Shown piece after piece: positions 25,192 through 33,336 of a stretch of DNA of 35,389 nucleotides; position 1 is the stretch's first letter, and each line of letters opens with the position of its first letter. The position numbers were made by a program, and so were the translations under genes. The notes under the pieces were generated by a model that was not told the origin of the DNA, made no database searches, and saw only the letters and a program-made list of their open reading frames with translations. This DNA comes from JAVVUJ01 sp964582545 (lineage in GTDB: Bacteria > Bacillota > Clostridia > Peptostreptococcales > Anaerovoracaceae). The stretch spans positions 1 to 35,389 of the forward strand of contig CAZOSB010000026.1 in NCBI GenBank assembly GCA_964582545.1, written 5' to 3'.

Positions 25192-26364
25192 TTACTTCAA
25201 TAACTCTAAAACAGTTTGAACTTCCATTAAAATACCGACTTTGATACATTCCTCGTCGGGGTCAAAGGCATTGCTGTGAAGGGGTTGATAGTCTCTTTGA
25301 TCCTTTTTACCGGTACCGATATTAAAGTATCCCGCCTTGTTGCTTTCACAAAAATAGGCAAAATCCTCAGCCCCCATGCTAGGGTTCTCCATAAATTTAA
25401 TTTGATCTTCTTCGAAATTTTCTTGAGCTACCTTCTCCAATACATCTTGTATTTCCTCATCATTGATTACAGCGGGATAACTTTCCACAAAGTTAATTTC
25501 TACGGACGCACCATAGGCACTTCCTATATTTTTTACAATCTCTTCAAATCTCAGCTTTACAAAATCCATAGTTTCACGGTTTAATGTTCTAATGATTCCG
25601 TTAAAGGAGGCTTCTCCCGCAATAATATTGTTTTTTGTTCCTGCGTTAAATTGCCCCACGGTCACCACCACAGAATTGGTGGCAGCTATATTTCTCGAAA
25701 CTAAAGACTGTAGGTTTGAGACGATCTGACATCCAACAACCAGAGCATCTACACCTTTTTCCGGGCTTGCTCCATGGCTGGGCACACCCCTCACCACCAC
25801 GTTGAATTCATTGGATGCCGCACTTTGCGCACCCCTTTTCAGCTCCACACATCCTACGGGGATTTGTGGTGAAACGTGAAGTCCTATGACCGCTGATACG
25901 TCAGGCTCCCTCAGGCAACCTTCTTCAATCATGCGCTTTGCACCGCCGATGGTCTCTTCCGCCGGTTGAAATAAGAACTTTACATTCCCTTGTAGTTCCT
26001 TTTCCATGGCCTTTAAGACTTTCACCGATCCTAGGAGGATAGCCGTGTGGAAATCATGGCCACAGGCATGCATAATTCCTTGGTTTTTTGATTTGTGAGG
26101 TACTTCCAATATTTCTTCTATGGGTAATGCATCTATATCTGCACGCAAAGCAACGGTCTTGCCGACTCCATTATTTCCATAAAGCGTGGCCACCACCCCT
26201 GTTTCAGCAACGATCTCATAGGGAACCTGCCATTGATCCAAATATTCACAAATTTTTGATTGGGTTCTGGTCTCTTGTTCACTGAGCTCCGGATATTCGT
26301 GGAAATCTCTTCTTATTTGAAGGATTTCCGTATAAATCTCTTCAATTTTCTCCTTTATATTCAT
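25192..26364 (-). CDS. M20D-family amidohydrolase/carboxypeptidase
   Basis: The 390-residue protein resembles hippurate hydrolase/IAA-amino-acid hydrolase-type M20 metallopeptidases: RRDFHEYPELSEQE, ALRADIDALPI, HACGHDFHTAILLG (zinc ligands), FQPAEET and a C-terminal His in LHSNAFDPDE. It cleaves N-acyl amino acids or dipeptides in the cytoplasm. It is the first gene of the leftward unit with alr and the VanX-like gene. GAGGAG precedes the ATG. A sigma-54 promoter lies about 140 bases upstream. Confidence 0.88.
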   Translation of the reverse strand: MNIKEKIEEIYTEILQIRRDFHEYPELSEQETRTQSKICEYLDQWQVPYEIVAETGVVATLYGNNGVGKTVALRADIDALPIEEILEVPHKSKNQGIMHACGHDFHTAILLGSVKVLKAMEKELQGNVKFLFQPAEETIGGAKRMIEEGCLREPDVSAVIGLHVSPQIPVGCVELKRGAQSAASNEFNVVVRGVPSHGASPEKGVDALVVGCQIVSNLQSLVSRNIAATNSVVVTVGQFNAGTKNNIIAGEASFNGIIRTLNRETMDFVKLRFEEIVKNIGSAYGASVEINFVESYPAVINDEEIQDVLEKVAQENFEEDQIKFMENPSMGAEDFAYFCESNKAGYFNIGTGKKDQRDYQPLHSNAFDPDEECIKVGILMEVQTVLELLK

Positions 26365-26502
26365 ACGTACTCCTCGTTTCCATTCTAAGTCAAACTATCC
26401 CGCTTTGTTTTCCCTGTCTTTTGCTGAGTCGGTAGTTCTATCCACGCCGATCAATCCTTCAGGTTTCCATAAGTTTATCCTAATTCATTAATTATATTAC
26501 TA

Positions 26503-26519
26503 TGCAACACTTATGCCAA
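26503..26519 (-). promoter_or_regulatory. Sigma-54 promoter for the M20-alr-vanX-like unit
   Basis: Minus-strand TTGGCATAAGTGTTGCA matches YTGGCACGRNNNTTGCW with TTGGCA and TTGCA intact and correct spacing. The predicted start is near 26491, giving a leader of about 127 bases. Confidence 0.8.
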
Positions 26520-26556
26520 GTAAAATTTTATAGGAAATGTACGTTTTAAAACAAAT

Positions 26557-26599
26557 AAATAAGAGAAGGTGAAGTCTGTACCTCCACTTTCTCTTATTT
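26557..26599 (-). terminator. Terminator after the DacF-like gene
   Basis: AAATAAGAGAA (26557-26567) pairs perfectly with TTCTCTTATTT (26589-26599), extended by GGTG/CACT. T-rich sequence follows on the minus strand. The hairpin is near symmetrical and may stop transcription from both sides. Confidence 0.7.
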
Positions 26600-26631
26600 A
26601 TAATTCAATGATTCATTTATTTATTTATTTA

Positions 26632-27963
26632 TTATTTTTGATAATACTGCTTTGCATATTGCAGTAGAACAGAAGACTTTTCTGCACATTCGGCAGAAAG
26701 TTCAGCTCCAAGCACTACCGTCAGTACCCGCTCGGTTTTATCACCATGCTGGATCTCTGCTGTAGCAACTAAGCACGCTCCCGCTCTATTGGTGGATCCT
26801 GTTTTTAAACCATCCACATCAGAAGTATTGAATAGCAGCCTGTTGGTATTCGTATCCGTGTAACCAAAGCTTTTGATCGTCCCTTCCTTCATGGAAGTAA
26901 TCTCCAAAATTTCGGGATATTTATTAATCACATACCTAGCCAATTCAAACAATTCTTTTGCAGTCATGGAATTTTGCCGCTTGGCGATAAATACATCCTC
27001 GGTGAATGCGGGAAGTCCATGAGAATTATAAAATTCTGCATTTTTGAGATTCAATTGCTTTGCTCTTTGATTCATCAATGAAACAAATTTTGTTTCCGTG
27101 CCTGATAAGTGCTCCGCTAAGGCTGTTGCACATTCATTGCTGGACATGATCAAAAGACCCTCGATTAATTCATCCACTGTAGCTTTTTGACCGACCTTCA
27201 TAGGTATCACACCATCTTCAGAAGTTGACTCCGCTTCCGCATTTTTGGAGATTAGCACCTGATCATTCCCTGAAATCTTCTTCTCGTCTATTGCTTCCTT
27301 TATCAAAAGGTACGTCATGATCTTTGTAGTGCTTGCTATGGCAACCTTATCGTCAGCTTTATTGGCGTAGATTATTTCACCGGTATTTGCATTGCCTACC
27401 ATGGCACCATGGAGAAAGCTAAAATATCCGTTGCTCCCCAGAATATCCATGTTGACTTCATAGCCTTTTGCAGAATCTACAACGATGGTATTGTTTTTCA
27501 TCTGTGCATTTAGATCAAACATTTGCATAATATCTGAAAATTTTAGATATAAGGTATCATCTACCTTATATGCATTGTATTTGACCAATTTCCCATCAAC
27601 ATATAATTTCACTACAGCTGAACTTGCCCACTGGGTTTCTCGATTTCCAGATTTCCCTTCATTCCCAACAGGAGTGTAAGGTTTTCCCTTTAAAAGGTTA
27701 ATCGCTTTTTTACCACTGTCGTAAGTGATATTAAATTGTTTAGGAGTTCCGTTTAACGCATTGGCAACGTCTCTTAAGCAAACATAGTTGTTGTTTACGT
27801 AAGATGAACTGTAAGCCCTTACGTTTGACCCTGTTTCATCTACTAACATTTTTACCATTAATGGATTTACCATGTCTGCAGCAAAAGCAGTCGCAAAACA
27901 TCCGAAGCACAAGGTCGCAGTAATAGCCATGATCAGGAATTTTTTTAAAATAAGTTTTCTCAT
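26632..27963 (-). CDS. D-alanyl-D-alanine carboxypeptidase (DacF-like) with N-terminal copper-amine-oxidase-like domain
   Basis: The 443-residue exported protein has a signal peptide (about 1-29, ending TAFAAD), a domain resembling the copper amine oxidase N-terminal domain (about 35-165, with VCLRDVANAL and LYLKFSDIMQMF), then a peptidase S11 domain. The active-site motifs are STTK (211-214), SSN (274-276) and KTG (387-389). S11 enzymes remove terminal D-alanine from peptidoglycan pentapeptides, and the added domain may bind the cell wall. Its promoter appears to be sigma-54 dependent, unusual for a housekeeping carboxypeptidase, and fits the neighbouring D-Ala peptide genes. Confidence 0.88.
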   Translation of the reverse strand: MRKLILKKFLIMAITATLCFGCFATAFAADMVNPLMVKMLVDETGSNVRAYSSSYVNNNYVCLRDVANALNGTPKQFNITYDSGKKAINLLKGKPYTPVGNEGKSGNRETQWASSAVVKLYVDGKLVKYNAYKVDDTLYLKFSDIMQMFDLNAQMKNNTIVVDSAKGYEVNMDILGSNGYFSFLHGAMVGNANTGEIIYANKADDKVAIASTTKIMTYLLIKEAIDEKKISGNDQVLISKNAEAESTSEDGVIPMKVGQKATVDELIEGLLIMSSNECATALAEHLSGTETKFVSLMNQRAKQLNLKNAEFYNSHGLPAFTEDVFIAKRQNSMTAKELFELARYVINKYPEILEITSMKEGTIKSFGYTDTNTNRLLFNTSDVDGLKTGSTNRAGACLVATAEIQHGDKTERVLTVVLGAELSAECAEKSSVLLQYAKQYYQK

Positions 27964-28102
27964 ATTAATTTTTCCTTTCTTTTTTTAAATTTGTAATTTT
28001 TCTCCCACTCATCGGTTAGGTTTGATAGATTTTTACTATTAAATCCTATTTTATGTTCCCTTCCTTACTTGATTCGGTGTTACCTCCTTTGCGTATATAT
28101 TT

Positions 28103-28119
28103 TGCAATTCCCGTGCCAC
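28103..28119 (-). promoter_or_regulatory. Sigma-54 promoter for the DacF-like gene
   Basis: Minus-strand GTGGCACGGGAATTGCA is almost a perfect consensus (only the first base differs). The start would fall near 28091, leaving a leader of about 128 bases. Confidence 0.85.
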
Positions 28120-28147
28120 CCGTTTTTTTAGCCCCATAATGATTTGA

Positions 28148-28164
28148 TTGGCATACATTTTGCT
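28148..28164 (+). promoter_or_regulatory. Sigma-54 promoter for the beta-lactamase-like gene and dipeptidase
   Basis: TTGGCATACATTTTGCT keeps TTGGCA, the 6-base gap and TTGCT. It is divergent from the promoter at 28103-28119 with only 28 bases between them. TCCTATTTT at 28044-28052, about 100 bases upstream, recurs at 30780-30788 in front of another sigma-54 promoter. Confidence 0.75.
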
Positions 28165-28260
28165 GTAACATATAAATGAATCTTATATATATTAAGTTTA
28201 AGAACTCAAAGTCCTAAAACTATCTCTTAAAGCTAACGAACAGATGAAAGGAATTATATT

Positions 28261-29022
28261 ATGGAGAGTCTCTTAGAAAATCTCAAAAAACAACCTGGTC
28301 ATATTGGATTTTTTTATAAAAATATGATTACAGGAGAAACACTAGGATATAACGAACACGACTGCTATATTCCTGCCAGTATCATTAAGCTTCCCATGAT
28401 AATGGAGATTTACCGTTTAGCGGAGCTCGGTGAAGTGGATTTGTCAGAAAAGCTTCACATTACAGATAAAGACAAAATGCCCAGTTGTGGTGCGTTAAAC
28501 TCCTTTAGCGGTGAAGTGGATGTGGATATTCGAACACTTTGTAACTTAATGATCACCATCAGCGATAATACTGCCACCAATGTATTGATTTCACATTTTG
28601 GAACCGAAAAGTTCAATGAAGGTTTCTCAAAAATAGGATTGAATAAAACCAGAGTAAACAGACTTCTATTTGATGCAGAAGCAGCGAAAAAAGGAATTCA
28701 AAACTCAGTGACTCCTTATGAAATAGGAATGCTCTTAGAACTCCTTTATGAGGGTAAGTATGTAAATGAAAGCGTTTCCCAAAAGATCTTAGAGGTTTTA
28801 CTAAAACAACAGCTCAAACATAAAATTAAGGAGATGCTTCCCCTGGGAACCAAGGTGGCAAGCAAAACAGGTGATGACGATAACATTTCCAGCGATGTAG
28901 GAATCGTATTTGCAAAGCAACCCTTTGTGGTTTGTTTTATCTCCAACCAAACAGTTCCCAGCCAGTTGAATCCCTTTATCAGGAAAACCTCCCTAGAGTT
29001 GTTCCATAGATGCAATGATTAA
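28261..29022 (+). CDS. Cytoplasmic class-A-beta-lactamase-like serine hydrolase
   Basis: The 253-residue protein has the three serine beta-lactamase/PBP motifs: SIIK (Ser40-Lys43) in PASIIKLPM, SDN (101-103) and KTG (202-204). The Glu of the class A omega loop is not obvious. There is no signal peptide: the catalytic Ser is only 40 residues from the start, so the enzyme is probably cytoplasmic and not a resistance enzyme. GAAAGGA precedes the ATG. It is followed by an M19 dipeptidase gene and driven by a sigma-54 promoter, suggesting hydrolysis of D-amino-acid peptides. That role is inference. Confidence 0.82.
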   Translation: MESLLENLKKQPGHIGFFYKNMITGETLGYNEHDCYIPASIIKLPMIMEIYRLAELGEVDLSEKLHITDKDKMPSCGALNSFSGEVDVDIRTLCNLMITISDNTATNVLISHFGTEKFNEGFSKIGLNKTRVNRLLFDAEAAKKGIQNSVTPYEIGMLLELLYEGKYVNESVSQKILEVLLKQQLKHKIKEMLPLGTKVASKTGDDDNISSDVGIVFAKQPFVVCFISNQTVPSQLNPFIRKTSLELFHRCND

Positions 29023-29098
29023 AAGACTATGAGGATAATAAGAAATATATGAGCTGTGAGAATCATGAGGAATTTAGGACCATAAGGAGGAAAACTAT

Positions 29099-30049
29099 AT
29101 GAAAATAATTGATCTGCATTGCGACACCATAACAGAATGTTTTGTCAACCCCCAACATCTGTTATCAATAAATTCAGGGCATATCGATGCAGAAAAACTG
29201 AAAAAAGGCGATGCAACTGCACAATTCTTTGCCTTGTTTATAGATACGAAACGCTTTCCCGTAATGGACCCTTTTGAAATATTTGAAAAAATGTACGATA
29301 CTTATCAAGTACAGCTTTCTTTAAACAAAGACATCATTGCCCCTGCTTTTACGGTAAAAGATATGGAAAGACATGCTCAATCTCACAAAATTTCTGCAAT
29401 TCTTTCTGTAGAGGACGGGGTGATTATCGGCGATAACATTGGGCGAGTTGCTGAGATTTATCATAAAGGAGTTCGACTTTTAACCTTGACCTGGAACTTT
29501 GAAAACAGCCTCGCATATCCTTGCAGTAACAATCCAAACGAGCACAAGAGAGGTTTGAAGCCATTGGGGGTTGATGTGGTAAGTGAAATGAACAGACTGG
29601 GCATGATCATTGATGTTTCCCACCTTTCAGAAGGGGGCTTTTACGATGTTGCCCATCATAGCAAAAAGCCCTTTGTGGCTTCTCATTCTTGCGCACGTGC
29701 CTTATGTAACCATCAAAGAAACCTTACAGACCAGCAGTTAAAGACTCTGGGTACCACTGGTGGTTTGGTGGGCGTAAATTTCTATTCCTCATTTCTTCAA
29801 GACGACTGCGACTATGCCACATTAAACCACGTTGTGGGTCATGTAAAACACATGGTGCATAAAGCTGGGATTGAGGCAGTGGGTATGGGGTCAGACTTTG
29901 ACGGAATCGAATGTGGATTAGAGTTCGAAAATTATGCAGGGTTTCCAAAGATTATCGATGCTCTCTCAAAGCACTTTACATCTCAAGAAATAGAAAAAAT
30001 TTGTAGTCAAAACGCTTATCGGCTGATGAAGGATGTCTGGGCACAATGA
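29099..30049 (+). CDS. M19 (renal/membrane-dipeptidase family) dipeptidase
   Basis: The 316-residue metallodipeptidase shows DLHCDT (5-10), SVEDG, the LTWN stretch, DVSHLSEGGFYDV, PFVASHSCARALCNHQRN and GMGSDFDGI, all family M19 landmarks. Such enzymes hydrolyse dipeptides and accept D-residues at the C-terminal position. AAGGAGG lies upstream of the ATG. It follows the beta-lactamase-like gene by 76 bases. Its stop TGA abuts the reversed stop of the next gene within TGATCA. Confidence 0.92.
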   Translation: MKIIDLHCDTITECFVNPQHLLSINSGHIDAEKLKKGDATAQFFALFIDTKRFPVMDPFEIFEKMYDTYQVQLSLNKDIIAPAFTVKDMERHAQSHKISAILSVEDGVIIGDNIGRVAEIYHKGVRLLTLTWNFENSLAYPCSNNPNEHKRGLKPLGVDVVSEMNRLGMIIDVSHLSEGGFYDVAHHSKKPFVASHSCARALCNHQRNLTDQQLKTLGTTGGLVGVNFYSSFLQDDCDYATLNHVVGHVKHMVHKAGIEAVGMGSDFDGIECGLEFENYAGFPKIIDALSKHFTSQEIEKICSQNAYRLMKDVWAQ

Positions 30050-30640
30050 TCAGAGGCTTTTAAAGATTGTAACCACTAATGCTAAAGCTTGGGTAGTGGG
30101 TGCTAAGACCAAGAGCGCCAGGCAAGTGTATAGAACCCCTACCCACTTCCAGCGTTTACCATGACCTGGCAAAACATCAAAATCTTTTTGAATTTCCACA
30201 TTATTTTGTTTTAACACCTTATAAAAATTATCCACACCTACGGGGGAGATAATGCCAAACCTGAAAAATGGCAGGTAAAAGCAAGGCTTATCTTGTCCAA
30301 ATTCATATAGTGCAATCCCCCTTTTCTTTAGATGAGCCCTATGGATTTTGTCAAGTGTCACGGTTCTTTTTCGTCTTAAAATTTTGTTTGTATAGATGAC
30401 CTCGCTCCCATTAAATTCTGTTATAAACAGCTTATACGCCATAAAAAAGAATCCACATATGGATACGTAAAATAAGTACAAGAAAAAAGTTGCGCCCATA
30501 TTAAACATATTTCCATAGTCATTGATATCATATGTTACCACCTGCACAAGCAAAATAAACCTCAATAGGATAAAAAGCGCAACCAATATTAGGAACACTT
30601 GCTTTGACATCGATGAATAATAGTATTTAATCTTTTCCAT
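30050..30640 (-). CDS. Membrane protein with PH-like domain, function unknown
   Basis: This 196-residue protein has two N-terminal transmembrane helices (about residues 12-33 and 44-70), a soluble middle (about 75-160) whose pattern resembles bacterial PH-like domains (NGSEVIYTNKILRRKRTVTLDKI), and a C-terminal hydrophobic helix (about 168-190). No catalytic motif is visible and I cannot assign a role. It is convergent with the dipeptidase gene with no gap between stop codons, and is the only leftward gene between two sigma-54-driven rightward units. Confidence 0.65.
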   Translation of the reverse strand: MEKIKYYYSSMSKQVFLILVALFILLRFILLVQVVTYDINDYGNMFNMGATFFLYLFYVSICGFFFMAYKLFITEFNGSEVIYTNKILRRKRTVTLDKIHRAHLKKRGIALYEFGQDKPCFYLPFFRFGIISPVGVDNFYKVLKQNNVEIQKDFDVLPGHGKRWKWVGVLYTCLALLVLAPTTQALALVVTIFKSL

Positions 30641-30725
30641 TTTAGTTTTCCCTTCTATTTTTAGTCAGCACAAGTATATGATAAACCGCTATAAGAAATC
30701 AATGAAAATTTTCAAATTCATAATG

Positions 30726-30789
30726 TAATAGTTAAAATACTATTATTTTTCGATCCATGTCCTGATTTCAGGAAAATAGTCCTATTTTC
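30726..30789 (+). promoter_or_regulatory. Candidate enhancer (UAS) for the sigma-54 promoter at 30844
   Basis: Three perfect inverted repeats cluster here: TAATAGT/ACTATTA (30726-30745), CCTGA/TCAGG (30761-30772) and GAAAATAG/CTATTTTC (30772-30789). They sit 55-120 bases before the sigma-54 promoter, the usual place for activator binding. The activator encoded at 33337-35190 is the likely binder. Confidence 0.5.
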
Positions 30790-30843
30790 AGTACCTTTTC
30801 GTTTGAAAATCTATGAATTTCCATCAAACAACCGTATTGCAAG

Positions 30844-30860
30844 GTGGCACAAATTTTGCA
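30844..30860 (+). promoter_or_regulatory. Sigma-54 promoter for the spmA/spmB-like - S66 operon
   Basis: GTGGCACAAATTTTGCA contains the full TGGCAC-N5-TTGCA core. The start would be near 30872, before the AGGAGG and ATG at 30920. It lies inside a longer open frame beginning at 30803, which argues against the upstream start. Confidence 0.85.
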
Positions 30861-30919
30861 TATTATTGAATTTCGAAAATTCATTTTATTTCTACAATTT
30901 TTTTAGGAGGTATTTTATT

Positions 30920-31588
30920 ATGATGAATTACATTTGGGCGGGAATGGTAGCCATTGCCATTATCGCAGGTACTGTCACAGGCAACATCACAGCTGTGCAA
31001 GAAGCATTATTTAATTTTGCAAACATAGCTGTAGAAATTGTATTTGGACTGATTGGAGTTATGGTATTCTTTACCGGACTTATGGCAGTCATGAGGGAAG
31101 CAGGTCTTTGCGAAAAATTGGGCAAGCTGTTAGGACCACTTATGACGAAATTATTTCCTGAAGTGCCCGCAGATCACCCTGCCATGAGTTCAATGGCACT
31201 TTACTTTGCTGCAAACATTCTGGGTATCGGTAATGCAGCTACACCTTTTGGTCTGAAAGCTATGGCGGATTTACAGACTTTAAACAAAACCAAACATATT
31301 GCTACGGATGCACAATGTATGTTGTTGGCCATCAGCACAACATCTATTACGTTAATTCCTGTAACAGTCTTGGCCCTTCGTTCCTCTGTTCAAGTTTCCG
31401 GTGCTGCTGAAGTTGTAGGCCCTGTCATTTTGGCTACCACAATTTCTACGGTTGTAGGTGTTGGCGCTAATATCCTACTTTCAAAAACAAAGAAATTCAA
31501 ATTGGAAAATATCATAGCCAGAGAAAAAGAAGCAGGAACTCTTGAAATCAATGAACATTACGTTGGTAACAATCCCATTGAATTATAA
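30920..31588 (+). CDS. SpmA-like nucleoside-recognition (Gate) domain membrane protein
   Basis: The 222-residue protein from the ATG at 30920 (AGGAGG 9 bases upstream) has about five hydrophobic segments and resembles spore maturation protein A: FGLIGVMVFFTGLM, KLFPEVPADHPAM, AANILGIGNAATPFGLKAM and TTSITLIPVTVLALR. SpmA/SpmB are needed for spore core dehydration in Bacillus; related YjiH/YjiG proteins sit next to peptidase genes in E. coli. A sigma-54 promoter and a following LD-carboxypeptidase gene suggest this pair acts in peptide transport rather than sporulation, which is inference. Confidence 0.85.
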   Translation: MMNYIWAGMVAIAIIAGTVTGNITAVQEALFNFANIAVEIVFGLIGVMVFFTGLMAVMREAGLCEKLGKLLGPLMTKLFPEVPADHPAMSSMALYFAANILGIGNAATPFGLKAMADLQTLNKTKHIATDAQCMLLAISTTSITLIPVTVLALRSSVQVSGAAEVVGPVILATTISTVVGVGANILLSKTKKFKLENIIAREKEAGTLEINEHYVGNNPIEL

Positions 31589-31611
31589 GATATAAAAGGA
31601 GGAGAAAAACA

Positions 31612-32145
31612 ATGACTGAAGTTTTAAACGCCATATCAACATATGCAATTCCAGCACTATTATTATTTATTCCTATATATGCCTTAGCAAAGAAAGTAAA
31701 AGTTTATTCCGTGTTTACAGAAGGAGCAAAAGAAGGTCTTCACGTAGCATTTATGATCGTGCCTTATCTGGTATGTATGCTTGCTGCCCTCGGTATGTTC
31801 CGTGCCTCAGGCGCCATGGATTGGCTGGTAGCTCTTATCAATCCCGCCACAAGCCTGATCGGTATGCCCGGAGAAGTTCTTCCTATGGGCATCATGAGGT
31901 CTTTCTCCGGTGGTGGAGCTGAAGGTATGATGAGTGATCTTCTTGCTACATACGGAACACAGAGCCAGATTGGAAGAATTGCCTCTGTAGCGTTAGGTTC
32001 TACAGAAACAACATTCTATGTAGTAGCTGTATACTTTGGTGCTGTAGGTATTACCAACGTAAGACATTCTGTTATTGCCGGTCTTTTAGGTGACTTAGCT
32101 TCCCTTATCGCTGCTTGCGTTATCGTGAATGTTATGTGGTTTTAA
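31612..32145 (+). CDS. SpmB-like nucleoside-recognition (Gate) domain membrane protein
   Basis: The 177-residue polytopic protein resembles spore maturation protein B: VKVYSVFTEGAKEGL, VPYLVCMLAALGMFRASGAMD, SLIGMPGEVLPMGIMR and STETTFYVVAVYFGAVG. It follows the SpmA-like gene by 23 bases, with AGGAGG before its ATG, and the two probably form one complex. It precedes the S66 peptidase gene by 27 bases in the same operon. Confidence 0.87.
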   Translation: MTEVLNAISTYAIPALLLFIPIYALAKKVKVYSVFTEGAKEGLHVAFMIVPYLVCMLAALGMFRASGAMDWLVALINPATSLIGMPGEVLPMGIMRSFSGGGAEGMMSDLLATYGTQSQIGRIASVALGSTETTFYVVAVYFGAVGITNVRHSVIAGLLGDLASLIAACVIVNVMWF

Positions 32146-32172
32146 TACATATTATAATTAACTGGAGGAATC

Positions 32173-33090
32173 ATGATTTACCCAAAAAAATTACAAAAGG
32201 GAGATACAATCGGTATCGTTTGTACCTCATCCCCCATAACTGAGGATCGGGTGTCCCAATGCAAAAAAGTACTTGAAGAATTGGGTTATCAAGTGAAGTT
32301 GGCAGACAACTTAGCAAAAAACCACGGAGGGTACATGGCAGGTGACCCCATGTCTAGAGGGAAGGCTTTTAACGCCATGTTTGCTGATTCAGAGGTGGAT
32401 GCAATTATATGTGCTCGTGGGGGCTTTGCCAGTAGCGGAATGATAGAATTCATAGATTGTGATATTGTAAAGAATAACCCTAAAATATTTGTGGGTTATA
32501 GCGATGTCACCAATTTACATATGGTATTAAATCAAACCTGCGATCTAGTAACCTTTCACGGTCCTATGGTTTCCTCCAATATGGTGGATCATTTTGATAA
32601 CTATACTTCCGAATCATTCTTTCAATGTATGGAGATGGAGGAAAAGTACGAACTTAAAAATCCCCTGGAAATGCCTTTTGAGGTTATGCAGGAGGGTATT
32701 GCAACAGGAACCTTGACCGGAGGTAACTTAGCGCTGCTGTCTGCAACCATTGGTACGCCTTATGAAATAGATACCAAGGGTAAAATTCTCTTTATCGAGG
32801 AAATCGAGGAAACTATTTATAGGATAGATCGCTACATCACCCATTTGGCACATTCCGGAAAGCTCTCAGATGCTGCCGGATTGATTATTGGGCGGTTCTT
32901 AGACTGCAAAAACGAGAAAGACCCTTCCTACGGGTATTTAGAATTGCTAAAGGATGTCTTCAAAGGGTTAAACAAACCTATCCTGTACGATATTCAAGCC
33001 GGCCACGGGTATCCCACTGCAACGTTGCCTATGGGAGCCCCTTGTACTATTAATACCTATGACAAACGCATCACCTTTCAAATGAAGTAA
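32173..33090 (+). CDS. S66-family LD-carboxypeptidase (LdcA/MccF-like)
   Basis: The 305-residue protein has the S66 nucleophile Ser110 in VGYSDVTNLH, the Glu region ILFIEEIEETIYRIDR and the C-terminal His in AGHGYPTATLPMGA. It is cytoplasmic. LdcA removes terminal D-alanine from L,D-tetrapeptides during murein recycling; MccF relatives cleave other amides. CTGGAGG precedes the ATG. It is the third gene of the sigma-54-driven operon with the SpmA/SpmB-like pair, consistent with importing and cleaving cell-wall-derived peptides. Confidence 0.9.
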   Translation: MIYPKKLQKGDTIGIVCTSSPITEDRVSQCKKVLEELGYQVKLADNLAKNHGGYMAGDPMSRGKAFNAMFADSEVDAIICARGGFASSGMIEFIDCDIVKNNPKIFVGYSDVTNLHMVLNQTCDLVTFHGPMVSSNMVDHFDNYTSESFFQCMEMEEKYELKNPLEMPFEVMQEGIATGTLTGGNLALLSATIGTPYEIDTKGKILFIEEIEETIYRIDRYITHLAHSGKLSDAAGLIIGRFLDCKNEKDPSYGYLELLKDVFKGLNKPILYDIQAGHGYPTATLPMGAPCTINTYDKRITFQMK

Positions 33091-33151
33091 TTGATTTGAA
33101 ACATCGTATGCAAAGCTATTTTAAAGTTTTACATAAAATAAAAAATAAGAT

Positions 33152-33248
33152 ATAAGGGTTCCCTTCGGCTTACGGTACGGCAAGGGCGATATGCTCCGCA
33201 TATCCATCGATTGAGATTCCGTAATGTAGGCCTCCAGGGAACCCTTAT
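33152..33248. repeat. Long rod-like inverted repeat / candidate structured RNA
   Basis: A perfect 13-bp outer stem, ATAAGGGTTCCCT (33152-33164) with AGGGAACCCTTAT (33236-33248), encloses GGC/GCC, a 6-bp stem TTACGG/CCGTAA (33170-33175 with 33219-33224) and an apical 7-bp hairpin GATATGC/GCATATC (33188-33204). T-rich sequence follows on the minus strand only. It lies between convergent genes. It may be a terminator, a small RNA or a dispersed palindromic repeat; I do not recognise the family. Confidence 0.7.
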
Positions 33249-33336
33249 GTATCTCAAGGGGGCCTTACTTATCTAAAAAATAGGGAAATGATGAAATCAA
33301 AGATTCCTATTTCTACTTGTCCCAAGCAAAATTTTG

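Noticed and set aside
30803..30919. Upstream start extending the SpmA-like protein by 39 residues
   Set aside because: The extension spans a good sigma-54 promoter and lacks a ribosome site, whereas AGGAGG sits properly before the ATG at 30920.
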